Positions 9,501 to 18,524 of a DNA stretch of 64,000 nucleotides are shown piece after piece. Under the pieces are notes generated by a model that saw only the letters and a program-made list of their open reading frames with translations, searched no databases and was not told the DNA's origin. Location of the stretch: contig MU858190.1 of assembly GCA_033297075.1 (NCBI GenBank), positions 36,610 to 100,609 of the forward strand, in the 5' to 3' direction. This DNA is from Rhypophila decipiens (taxonomy: Eukaryota > Ascomycota > Sordariomycetes > Sordariales > Naviculisporaceae). Position 1 is the stretch's first letter. Each line of letters begins with the position of its first letter. A program made the position numbers and the translations under genes.

Positions 9501-11083
9501 GTGTCCCGCACGAGGTAGACACCACCAGGAAAGAAGACGAGGGAGCCAACGTTGTTCCGGAGCAAGGCATTGATGGCAGCCGTCTGGTCGCCAGTACCGT
9601 CATTGGATATGCCATTGTCGGTTGCAACAACAAAGCTACCGGCCCCAACGTTCTCATATTGTGGCTTGGACCTGTAATACCAGGCTCCACGTGGGTCGAC
9701 AAGTCCCGAGGGCTTGTTGGGCTTGACTTCAGAGTAGCCCGACAGCTCGCCGCCATTTCCATCAACGTCCACTTGGTAGCCCGATACCCAGTGATCGAGG
9801 AAGAGCGGCCCACCGGATCCAGGCAAGAGGGTGGGGCCTCCAGATACCAGGACAACCGACTCCGAGTTCTCGACCAAGAGATTTTCCAGCACAATGTTTG
9901 GCTGCTGGTTGTTCTGCCTTCCAACCGTGATTGCATAGGGCACACCGTTGAAGTGCGAGTCAAGCACAGTGATGGAGCCGGTGCCCTGGGGAGGGTTTGT
10001 CGACTCAGAAAACTCGGTGCAGTCGATGGCGATCCAGCACGAGAGCACGTAGATGTTCTTCCACACGAAGCCCCAGTTCCACACGTGCTTGATGGCTGTG
10101 AGGCACGACGTGAACTGGAGGTTGGTGGCGGTGAACTGCTGGCTACCAGCAAGGAAGCCAATGTTGCCGCCGAAAAAGGTCAGGTCGCTCACGCTGCCAC
10201 CACTTCCGTTCTCCATCATGATGCCCACTCCCGTAGCTGCTCCTTCGGCATCGGAGACAGCCATGCGGAAGTCGCAGTTTGTGATGCTGGTGGCCTGGCC
10301 GACCTGCCAATGAATTCCCGTCGGCACGTACTCCTGGTCATGCTCGTAGTTGTGACGGGCCATGCCCGTCATGTCAAAGACAAAATTGCGGATCTGGCGG
10401 AAGAAGTTGCTCTGGTTGATGTACCAATTGTCGCCATTGCCCTCGGGAACATAGACATTGCCGTCGATGAGGGCAATGCCTGTGAAGTTGTAGGTGCCCT
10501 TGATGACGGGCTTGTTGTTGGGGTTGCCGACAAACTGCGAGTGAAAGTACTGGATGATGGGCGAGGAAATGAGGTAGGTGCCGGGAGGGAAGTAGACCAC
10601 TGCACTGAGCGTCGTGGTGGAGCCGCACTCGTTACCGCACCGCAGCTGGTCCAGATGGTTGAGACCCCAGGTCGCGGCTGCCCGGTTGATGGCGGCCGTG
10701 TCATCAGTCACGCCATCTCCCACCGCACCGAAATCCTTGACGTTGCGGAAGAACTGATAACCGGAAGGTGCAAAGGGACTCTGGCCGAGTGGACCGAGGC
10801 TCGACAGCCAGTAGTCGTCCGCCGCTGCTGCCGCAATTCTGCCGTTCTTGGCCGGAGCTGGTGGAGAAGGCTCGGGATCCAACACCGGCCCGTTTCGGCT
10901 CCCTTTGTCTGGAGCCACGCCATTGATGTTGTTGACGTTGTTCTTCATGTAAGTTGGCGCCGGTTGAGGAGGCCCGACGGGCAACGGTGGTGCTGTGCCA
11001 ACCACACCGGCCGGCATCGTCACAGGAGCGGCCAAGATAGCCGGCCCCCCTAGAAGGAGCAGTCCCAGTGTTGAGATCCACAT
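6527..11083 (-). CDS. GH55-type exo-beta-1,3-glucanase with long Thr/Cys-rich C-terminal extension (1518 aa)
   Basis: Intronless secreted protein. Residues 1-18 are a signal peptide. Two pectate-lyase-3-like right-handed beta-helix halves, the GH55 hallmark, begin near residue 112 (FRNVKDFGAVGDGVTDDTAAIN) and near residue 480 (FVVATDNGISNDGTGDQTAAIN), and run to about 860. Family GH55 cuts beta-1,3-glucan of fungal walls or callose. The usual GH55 protein is about 750-950 aa; here some 650 extra residues follow. They hold a Thr-rich module (CSPICVYVLPPRTL...TTSLEVGW), Pro/Asp/Glu-rich linkers with a run of seven Asp, a Cys cluster (CKSNCGTRCRLGIFCNMPC), a run of ten Gly, and a second Cys-rich block (CEWVPGC...CQSCCNG). 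Similar Thr-rich modules are known to me from fungal GH18 chitinases. The extension may anchor the enzyme to the wall or bind polysaccharide; this is inference. Confidence 0.88.
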   Translation of the reverse strand: MWISTLGLLLLGGPAILAAPVTMPAGVVGTAPPLPVGPPQPAPTYMKNNVNNINGVAPDKGSRNGPVLDPEPSPPAPAKNGRIAAAAADDYWLSSLGPLGQSPFAPSGYQFFRNVKDFGAVGDGVTDDTAAINRAAATWGLNHLDQLRCGNECGSTTTLSAVVYFPPGTYLISSPIIQYFHSQFVGNPNNKPVIKGTYNFTGIALIDGNVYVPEGNGDNWYINQSNFFRQIRNFVFDMTGMARHNYEHDQEYVPTGIHWQVGQATSITNCDFRMAVSDAEGAATGVGIMMENGSGGSVSDLTFFGGNIGFLAGSQQFTATNLQFTSCLTAIKHVWNWGFVWKNIYVLSCWIAIDCTEFSESTNPPQGTGSITVLDSHFNGVPYAITVGRQNNQQPNIVLENLLVENSESVVLVSGGPTLLPGSGGPLFLDHWVSGYQVDVDGNGGELSGYSEVKPNKPSGLVDPRGAWYYRSKPQYENVGAGSFVVATDNGISNDGTGDQTAAINALLRNNVGSLVFFPGGVYLVRDTVFVPVGSKIVGSGWSNIMGTGSRFGDEGNPVVMVKVGNPGDSGVIEITDMLFSTKGSTPGMVLMEWNVHESSQGSAFMIDSHFRVGGGANTDLLLADCVAPQDSPKPECMAASLLLHVTPESSGFFDNVWVWVADHDLEDPSNGEGTNDPEGIPINVHTQISIYVGRGVLIESQGPTWFWGSASEHCQLYQWQILGASNLFLGHMQTETPYYQPNPTAFGPYTIGLWPSDPTFSNCDEDDGQCASAWALRIINSSDVHIYGAGFYNFFRNNELGCTAGESCQDALIETNYASRTWLYNIFTKGNAEIITPAGGLLPPVLFTDETRGGYTSEVAAYLPLSGEEAIGVDLGDGSGGGGGDFEGGSGVVYIDPEIWADPASTATVTIQCSPICVYVLPPRTLREPTTITFPLITTSLEVGWFETSTYEDEPGHTTTEEVYVSVTQTTIITVPPVTTDKIEYWNVNITSRSEEPSDSDDPAGLFTIKPTRSILPPPFTIVDDPDPEDKGTTNPPNTRTITPPPYPWPTANEEPDPDPTDEPDLPEDSDDDDDDVPVIVHKDGPPKPKCKSNCGTRCRLGIFCNMPCLLFCGGKEHVKFDFFDSNDPFRPLDPNDPDNKEKCTTSTFQSCRTNCIESATPSCTSTCSTVRGCSTTGGSWTATATPAPVYKMDWGRDEPEPESPERLLAAAQSIDRKFSASGLYDDNLPGTPGGGGGGGGGGTTTTTTRDPGPSPVPLTRGPIVCHDEADFPGHADINPGYQDDFSDDFSGLRTDEELFPGGDDTMGPNSPPIRYRRTDRYGINYDFTCEWVPGCVTTVSGQSFGFPLGSPSLITAYLLVREDYTKCNNGGVGGSCQAGCLRYTFTGGLGGLPAGCEGFDCRTCGSPFSDNRCQSCCNGRRVASFSAAGAGVGNGTDSGWVRVGNATDGWITVPEDLEPPEEEAVSGDAADTAEPESEPDVPKNGTVFVPAGEVAEGGEKGPVVVVFDDVATVSAS
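7342..7383. repeat. Trinucleotide repeat coding for polyglycine
   Basis: A CCG/CCA trinucleotide run on the plus strand, coding on the minus strand for ten consecutive Gly followed (C-terminally) by six Thr, in the GH55 protein linker. Such runs are prone to length variation between strains. Confidence 0.7.
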
Positions 11084-12255
11084 ATTGTCAGTGAATCATC
11101 AAGTTCAACAACTCGGAAGAGAGTGCGTGGAAGTGAACATGGAGGCACCAGCAGATCAAGTTGATGAGAGGGGATGTGAAAAGAGAAAAAATAGAAACCA
11201 AGGACGAGTGCCACTAAATTGTCCGACGAAGATAAGGAGCCCAACCTGATCACGATGGCATGTCACCCAGGTCGTCAATGTTGTGTCGGCTCCACGTCGG
11301 GGTCTTGTATGACATGGCGAGGCGTGCCGGCATTATCGGCTTGACATGGGAAGACTTCGCATTCCCAACTATGCCGTGCTTGCCTTGTTAGGGCGAGGGG
11401 GAGTCGGGGGCGTTGGGTAAACGGGCCCCTTTTCGAATTCGGCTGACTCAAGTTGCTGCTCCATCGGACTTTGGTGTTGCTAAGCCGGTCTTGGGGACAA
11501 GGTTCAAGGCATGCCATTCCCAAGTTTGTACGCCTAGAGTCTTGGCCCGTACTGCCTATACCTTACGGGTTAGGTATGGTGGGCAGCTGTGAAATTGCAG
11601 TGAGGCGCAGCATACTCCATACAACCCTGGGCTTACCTACATCCACCCGTACGTCCTCGATTACTGTCGATATTCTACTCATTCTGAGATCTCCGGGATT
11701 TCATAGTAGCTTTTACGCGCCTTGCCGGCATGATCCTGTGATTGAAACCTGACCAGGATGATATCAAGTTGGTCCTTGAGTTGGTCTTGGAAAGCCCCCA
11801 CGCCCCAATTTGTGACCATAATATTCACTTATGCGTTGTAATATTTTCCTGTACCTGCATTTGAAGTTTGGTGGATCCTAGGTCAATGAACGAGCAGGTG
11901 TGGTATGGTCGGGTGTGACAACCTTGCTCGAATCCGACCGATGTCGTCCGAAGCAGAGAGCTGGGATTACGATCCTTCAGGCGCGCCGGAACCCTGCTTC
12001 ACCTCTCACCCCTCCTATTATGTACTAACACTAATTAGGATTATAACGGAACATTGGAGAAATAAGTCAAGATATCGTCAAACCACTTTCGGTGAAGAGC
12101 GATTGTGTTTGAATCCCGAATGTTAGGATCTCATCTGTCCTTGTTGAAGAAAAACAGTCTGGCTCGTCTTCTGTCTCTTTTTCGGGACTTGCTCTTCAAC
12201 TTCTGTCTTTCCAATCTCAGAGGTGCCATCGTCCCATCTAGAGAACGTCGCCACG
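11084..12255. other. Divergent intergenic region, no gene seen
   Basis: Shared upstream region of the GH55 protein (minus) and the metalloprotease (plus). No supported gene or repeat was found. Confidence 0.55.
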
Positions 12256-13420
12256 ATGGTTCGGCTAAGCATAGCGTGGCTTCTCTCGGTCACGGTGCCG
12301 CTCGCCATCCGCGGAGTCCTCGCTCGCGACGCCAGAACTGCGCGGGACCTCTTCAACGTCGACTTTTCCACAGACGATAACGGCGGTTGTGCCTACGCGG
12401 GCGAGAATGAGATCGACACGGAGCTGGAAGAGATTTACCAGATCCTCAACATCGGAACAGTCCTGGTCGATGAATGGGACCACGCGGACGAAGCGAAGCG
12501 ACTCCTCACGGCCTTCTTCGGTACCCCTAACGATGCTCAGCGCGCACAGCTAACTTGTGAGGCTGAATAATCTCCCCTCCTGCCTTCCTTTTGAACATGA
12601 GGCTAACAGTTATTTTCTTCCTTGTCAAAAAGCCAACTACGAAGAAGTCATGGACTTCCTGAGAAACGGAAGGTTATTTAACGGGGAAAAGCCTTACTTG
12701 TTTTGCAACTCCAACTGGCTTACCAGGCAGAGAGTAGCAGACACCGTGCTCGATGCTAACGGCCAACGCATATTCACCAACCCTCCGCAAAATACCCAAG
12801 CCTTGACTATCCGGGAGCTGCAGAGGCGGGATGGTACGGCCGGTTATACTTATGTACGTCCGCCTGATAGCTCTCGCAATATGTTCCGCGATGCTAACCA
12901 TGCAAAAAAACTCCAGTGGTGGACCTCTCGAATGAATGCTTATCTCGCCCTCCCTGGCAGCAGCCCCAGGACGTACTGCGACAGGGATGCGAGAAACAAG
13001 GGTGTGACGACGGAACCAATTGCCCTTGGCCGTCCCTACATCCCTTTTACCTCCATAACCATCTGCCCCAATGGCTTCGAGAACAGATGGAGGAGGAGGA
13101 ACTCAGCAGCGGTTAATCCAGTCAGGGCGAGCGCGGTGACAGCAAGATCACAGAGCATCGGCTCTCTCTACCCAACTGCTATGACCCTGTTTCACGAGCT
13201 GTTCCACCTTGTTTTGGGCAATACAAACACTTTTGTCGACCCAAACACGCTATACGAGGAGTATGGCGTCGCTGGCATGCTCGGACTGTCGGCGGACCAG
13301 GCCCTCAGGAACCCCGAGTCCATGGCGCTCGTCGCTGTTGCCTATGATATTACCAGCCACGAAGGGCAGGTTGGACAGGACTTTGTTGAATTCCATACTG
13401 GGTATGCTACGCGGGGATAA
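12256..13420 (+). CDS. Secreted HExxH zinc metalloprotease-like protein (341 aa)
   Basis: Three exons: 12256-12556, 12633-12853 and 12917-13420. Intron 2 is 63 nt (in frame if retained), but it has a GTACGT donor, a CTAAC branch site and a CAG acceptor, so splicing is favoured. Residues 1-23 are a signal peptide (VRLSIAWLLSVTVPLAIRGV...). The zinc-binding motif is FHELFHLVLG, with H267, E268 and H271. A downstream NPESMALVAVAYD stretch probably supplies the third ligand, as in deuterolysin/M35-like fungal proteases, though I cannot place it in M35 with certainty. Cysteines at CDRDARN and ITICPNGF suggest a disulfide-bonded exported fold. The role is likely extracellular proteolysis. An in-frame GTG lies upstream, but the ATG directly precedes the signal peptide and is the better start. 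Confidence 0.85.
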
Positions 13421-16120
13421 TCCTCCAAGGTGCAAGTTGAGCTTCTTCTCAGATCGCTCTTGATGTTATTTCAGCGCCTCAACCATTAGCGGTGAGCGTG
13501 GAAAGACGGGTTCTATTCTGTAAAGACATATAGCGTAGTTCTAGATCATAATCTCTATCCCTTCAAAAAGGCGCCTAATATACAGGCACTAGTCCATTTG
13601 ACTTGCCAGACCAATTACCAACTTCACATGTAATACTGTAGCCGCGTTCTGTCTAAAATCTTTTTGAAGCAACCCCCCTTTCCTAGCCCGCCAGCCCGCG
13701 TAGTGGATTGTGGTGCTGTGACGGAGGTGATATCGCCAACCACGGAGCGAAAGACATCAAGGCGAAAGGCCCTTCGCTGAGAAAGGAAGGCGGTTGCGGG
13801 GCGTACTGGTACCCCGCCGAGGCGATGCCAAGTCCGCCATGTGTTCGTGGGTGGAGACCATGTGCGGACAGCGTATACGAATACGTTATATGGGTGCTGT
13901 GATAGTGTTCGGTACTCGTTAGTCATCAAATGTCTTCAGGGGCATTCACGGAAACTAAACCCTCGGTGGGGTGAAGGATTTAGCAATGTCACCATAAAAT
14001 GCGAAGTTTGGATGCTCAAATGTATGCCTCAGGTGATAAACGATCTTACACATCCACACTAGACATGAGCCACATGTGTTTGACATCGGAAAGTGGGTAG
14101 AGGATCGAAATTTGTCATGGATTCTCTTTCCACTTGGTTGATCCTGGAGCGAGTATGGGTTACGGACGTCAGGGGTCCTATCTCCGTCGAAGTTTATTTG
14201 AACTCAACGCCAAGAAGTGAACCCCTTTCAGGCACGCACTCCTGAGATGGACCAAAATCCGAAGCTCTCAAAAAAGGAATCGAGTGGTGTTGTGCGGCCG
14301 CTTTGTGGATCAGAGCTTGAACAAGTCAGATACCGACCACCGCACCTGTGGAATACGAAATTCACGTGCTGCAAAAATCCGCCTTGCGTAAGTTGCGTTG
14401 AAAAATCCATGGGGAGCGTGGGATTGCGGGGAAACTGTGATTGCAGGGGGCTTGCCTTCCGCGACGACATGCGTGACGAACAGTAAACGAAAACCCCATG
14501 CTTTACTGCTGGATACAAAAACTTGATTTTACGTCATTGTATGCGCAGTGCCAATACTCACTCCTTCAATGGGACGCTATTTACTTCATGTTACACAAAA
14601 GCAAGTGTTGAGGGATAATTACCAGTGTGCACGGGGTATCCGTAGAGTAGGCATCATCGTCGGATACCGGGCTAGACATTAGTGTATCATTTGCTAAAAA
14701 TGGAAACCTCACTCGGCCCAGCAAATTTCTACCGAAATAACGGAGAACCACAGTCGACAGATGTCTTATCACCCCCACCCAAACCTTTCACTGCCTTCTT
14801 ATTGATCATAATTGACTCGGGTGTTCGGGTATCGGTATCTACCAGAGCTAAAATCTGGGCAGATGCCAAGAGCAACTCCAAAGACCCACCCCATCGAGGT
14901 ACTTTTCACATGCATAACCCGGATAATACGATACAGAACACAGGACTCTATAATGATGTTCCCCTTTAGCACGGGCGACGAATCTGATGACAGGACAACG
15001 GCTCACGCAAACCCAGCAACCTCATTCGTCCGGAAGCACTTCCAAGGTGCGGATTGTAGGCCAGATCCTGCTAATTGTATGACCCCTGATATACCCGGTG
15101 CTGAAGGTCTGGTGGTGTTGGATGTCCAAATTACCGACACATCCGAATTACGCCGAGCCTGACTTTAGGGTAGTAATATTGCATCCTTCGTTCAATGCTG
15201 GGAACTTGGGAAGGTCGTTTACTGGCGTGACGGGGCAGTGGGTACAGCCAAGCGAACAAAGATACCCAGGCTGACCAGGATATTGCAGGACAATAATGAA
15301 CTCGTGGGGCGAAGCAATTTGATGAGAGGACTGATGAATAGGACCACCACTGTCAAATGCTTTCCCGTCTCAGAGACTGCAATACACAGGACTTCTTGTG
15401 AAATAAGCCTTCGATACTGTGTAAGTGCAAATCAATTAGATCCTTAGAAGAGGGTGGACTAGGTAGCTGTAATCCGGTGGTGTATCAGCTGCAGTATTTT
15501 CTGCCCTCGTAACCCGCTGAGTGCGAAAGCACCTGCATGTGATTGCTCTTTGCGTCCATGTTGCCATAATTGCTTCGTATGTTGTCATTAGCATTCGTTC
15601 TACTCTTGTTTCGAGAATCACATTAACTGACAGTTCGGAAAGTGGACACCCCGAGGAGATATTTAGCCCCCAACTCCTCATGAGGCACAGCACTATAAAG
15701 CCTTCTTACCTACATAGGCAGGTGAGATGTCTAGACTGCGCGGTTCCAACGGCGTCGGAGTGGAATCATCATTCAGAAGGATGCCAAGGGTGTAATCCCA
15801 ACCCGAACCGACATCGCTGACATGCCCGACGAGAGGCACATCACCACAGACAGAGAAACTCGGAGAACCTGACCTGCCCAGGATGGTAGAAAGCCTGGAG
15901 AATAGTAGTCTAATCACTGGGCGCAGTCGGATGAACCGAGGATGAAGGCGATGGGCAAGGAATCATGTTTGTCAACCCGGCAGTCCGTAACCGCATCCGT
16001 CGGGGTGAGAAGGATGTGGCAAGATGACTATAAAGATGCCAAGTCTCATCCTGCCACGACCTCTTGTTCTTCTCTCCTCTCCAGCCTTCATCGAGTCTCA
16101 TACCCAAACCACACACCGAG
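13421..16120. other. 2.7-kb intergenic region, no supported gene
   Basis: Only short open frames without signal peptides, domains or intron structure. No repeat family was recognised by eye. The right end is the promoter of the small secreted protein at 16121, with TATAAAG at 16029-16035. Confidence 0.5.
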
Positions 16121-16498
16121 ATGAAATTCCTCTCTACCCTCCTCCTGTCGGCCATGGCCTCCATGGTCACCGCTGTTCCAGTCGAGGAAGAAGCCGCCGT
16201 TGCCGCTCGCGTCCCCGCCGCCGAGGCCGAGGCTGCCGAGCTCGAGACCCGCCAGACCGCCAGTGGTTGCATTTACTTGTATGTCCTCCTCCTCTTCCCA
16301 CTTGTGATGTAGATAGATGACTGACAGCCATGAATCAGTGCTGCCCCGCGATGCTGCGTCCCCACTGTCTGCCAATGCGCCAACGGCTGGATCTACCAGA
16401 TCAACCAGGACGCCATGAACGCCGGCCGCCACGGATGTGATCCCCCATGGGGCTTCATCGCCACCTCCAACTCCAGGTTCCCCGGCTACTGCTGCTAA
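16121..16498 (+). CDS. Small cysteine-rich secreted protein (105 aa), unrecognised
   Basis: Two exons, 16121-16278 and 16339-16498. The split codon TT|T gives Phe. A signal peptide (MKFLSTLLLSAMASMVTA) is followed by an acidic Ala/Glu-rich propeptide that ends in ETRQ, which may be a proteolytic processing site. The mature part has eight cysteines in the order C, CC, C, C, C, CC, with a conserved-looking centre (CQCANGWIYQINQDAMNAG) and a PGYCC terminus. The paired-Cys pattern implies four disulfides. No family name can be given; effector, antimicrobial or surface protein are all possible. TATAAAG lies 86-92 bp upstream. Confidence 0.8.
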
Positions 16499-17103
16499 GT
16501 TGAGATGGGTGTGGGAATGGGTCATGTCATCAGGATACAACTTTGTCTGCTCATAATGTCAATATTTATCAGTGCTCCTCGCCTGCATTAAAACAGATGG
16601 TTCATAGACCTTCAATACAACGCATGATGCCCTCCGATGATCGAGTGACATAGATATTTTAGTACATGGCTGTTCTTCGTCTCATTGTCTGGTCTTCAAG
16701 TCTTGTGAAAAGCTGCGATCTATACAGGTCGGACCAGGTTAGGCCTTTTGGTGTTTTACATGGGGTTCTTGTCTCCAATCGTTTTACTTGATATCGTGTT
16801 ATCGTCACCCACCCAAGACGTGCTAGATAGTAACTCGAGATCCATTTCTCGTCTAGGGTCTCTTCACTCCAAGCTGCTGATTTATTCCTTTCCATAGTCT
16901 TGCAAACAGTTCCTGATGTTGGCATGCCATAGAATAACAATTGTAGAACAATCCAACAAAACCAAGATGAAGAGATTGGCATTGAACCAGATCGATTACC
17001 ACCATACGTAGACCATTTCTTCATGGCCATTTCAACCCTAGATCGGTGGATATACACTGCCCCTTGCACCCAAACAGCGCAATCTTTCTTGGTTTGACAA
17101 ATA
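16499..17103. other. Convergent intergenic region, no gene seen
   Basis: 3' flanks of the small secreted protein (plus) and the ankyrin protein (minus). A minus-strand open frame at 16659-17207 overlaps the ankyrin gene's 3' end out of frame and looks like a shadow. Confidence 0.5.
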
Positions 17104-18180
17104 TTAACCCCCAATACGATGGCCAGCAAACAACCGTTGATACTGCTCTTGACGTCTGCGATGCCTTTCCGGCCCATCCTCGTCCTCGAATTTCCTCCAC
17201 GTAACATACCTCTTCATCCTCGCCATCTCAACCTCACTCTCCCGCCTCCTCTTAGGATCCAAAGTGTCAGTCAACCGTTCCAGCCAGACCACAATCCTGT
17301 CACATCCCAAGTCCTTAGCAAGCTCCTCAGCCGTTTTACCCTCCGCATTCCTGGCAACCACAAAAAGCAGCTTCTCCACCCACTCGGCACCGAGCCAGTC
17401 CTCCCATTCTTCCTCGTCAATATCCGTGATATACCCCCCCTCTCCAAGATCATCCTCATTCACCGGTCCCTTGTGCTCAAATCTCTCCCAATCATCTCGA
17501 TCATCGTCCTTCTCTTCCTCACCTGCTACCTCTTCCCCTTCCTCGTCATCATCAGACCCCCCAGAACGCACTAAATCATTAACCGACCTCAAGCACAAAA
17601 TCCGATAAGTCCCCACAACAGTTTTTAAATGCCCCGTCCGAACAGCAGCATGCAACATCGTCTCCCCATCCGCATTCAGATGCCAAAATAACTTTCTGAT
17701 CGCAATATTCCGCCCATTGCCCGGATCATCCCCGTTGTGTCCCATCTGGGGTCCAAACAAACCCATAAGCGCAGAGGCGTTTTCTATACGTTTGGCGCTG
17801 ATCGCGCTATGTAAGAGGGAGTTCTTTGTAGCGGGGTCGATTGCCAGGAGGAGGACGCCTTGTGGGTGGAGGCCCATCCTTGAGAGCGGTGATTGGGATT
17901 CATGCTCTCCGAGGCCGACGCACCGGAGTGTGAGGGCGTTTTTGAGGACTGAGGGGGGAGCTGTTTTGGCGATGGTGTGCAGCTCGGTTATTTCTTCTTG
18001 GGGGAGGATTAGTTCTGTTTCGGAGGCTAGTTTGGAGGCGAGGGATGGGTGCAGGGCGAATATTTGAGCGGGTGTTAATGGGAGGGTTAGGTTTGCTGGA
18101 TGCATTGGATCAGAGGTCGTTTGGTTGGGGCGTTCAGTAGTTGGTGACTTGGCTGATTGAGATCGTGTTGTGGGTGCCAT
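17104..18180 (-). CDS. Short ankyrin-repeat-like protein (358 aa)
   Basis: Single exon. No signal peptide or membrane segment, so probably nuclear or cytosolic. The N-terminus is basic and Ser/Thr-rich (MAPTTRSQSAKSPTTERPNQ). Two clear ankyrin-type units are seen: NSLLHSAISAKRIENASALM and GETMLHAAVRTGHLKTVVGT. A weaker C-terminal unit (NAEGKTAEELAKDLGCDRIV) comes after an acidic stretch rich in Asp/Glu at about residues 215-245. Ankyrin units mediate protein binding; partner and process cannot be inferred. The gene ends 344 bp upstream of the next minus-strand gene's stop, so no operon-like link is implied. Confidence 0.72.
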   Translation of the reverse strand: MAPTTRSQSAKSPTTERPNQTTSDPMHPANLTLPLTPAQIFALHPSLASKLASETELILPQEEITELHTIAKTAPPSVLKNALTLRCVGLGEHESQSPLSRMGLHPQGVLLLAIDPATKNSLLHSAISAKRIENASALMGLFGPQMGHNGDDPGNGRNIAIRKLFWHLNADGETMLHAAVRTGHLKTVVGTYRILCLRSVNDLVRSGGSDDDEEGEEVAGEEEKDDDRDDWERFEHKGPVNEDDLGEGGYITDIDEEEWEDWLGAEWVEKLLFVVARNAEGKTAEELAKDLGCDRIVVWLERLTDTLDPKRRRESEVEMARMKRYVTWRKFEDEDGPERHRRRQEQYQRLFAGHRIGG

Positions 18181-18524
18181 TTTGTGGTGGTGAAGGTTTC
18201 GCGAACTTGATTTGCTGAGAGAGAAGTTGGTTCCTTTACGTGGTTGAGAACATTGTCATGGATTTTATTCCAGAATGCCGCCAGATCTAAGATTACGTGT
18301 TGCTACGTTACATGCAAACTACCCGATAAAAGAATAACCATGATTTGGTCTTATAACCCTAACCCGTGAATCAGCAACGCTCCTGCCAGGGCTCAGGGGT
18401 TGCTCCGGGGCTCAGCAATGACGTAGGACCTTCCTTCGGGAAACTCATCTGATCTCATCAAACATTAAAAGATTTTCATTCGACTGGTCGCTCCTTTCCA
18501 ACTCAACATCGCAAATTCAGACTG
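18181..18524. other. Short intergenic region with telomere-like motif
   Basis: Upstream of the ankyrin gene. It holds TAACCCTAACCC at about 18354-18365, two telomere-type units also compatible with an AAACCCTAA/telobox-like promoter motif. Nothing else is recognised. Confidence 0.45.

Noticed and set aside
9149..11053. 634-codon plus-strand open frame
   Set aside because: Exactly antisense to the GH55 coding region; no domain, no signal peptide. Long antisense frames are common opposite GC-rich third-position codons.
12854..12916. Retention of the in-frame 63-nt stretch in the metalloprotease as coding
   Set aside because: It has a GTACGT donor, CTAAC branch site and CAG acceptor; splicing gives the more natural protein. 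Retention cannot be fully excluded.
14812..15162. 116-codon open frame in the 13.4-16.1 kb gap
   Set aside because: No signal peptide, domain, conserved-looking motif or splice structure; compatible with chance.
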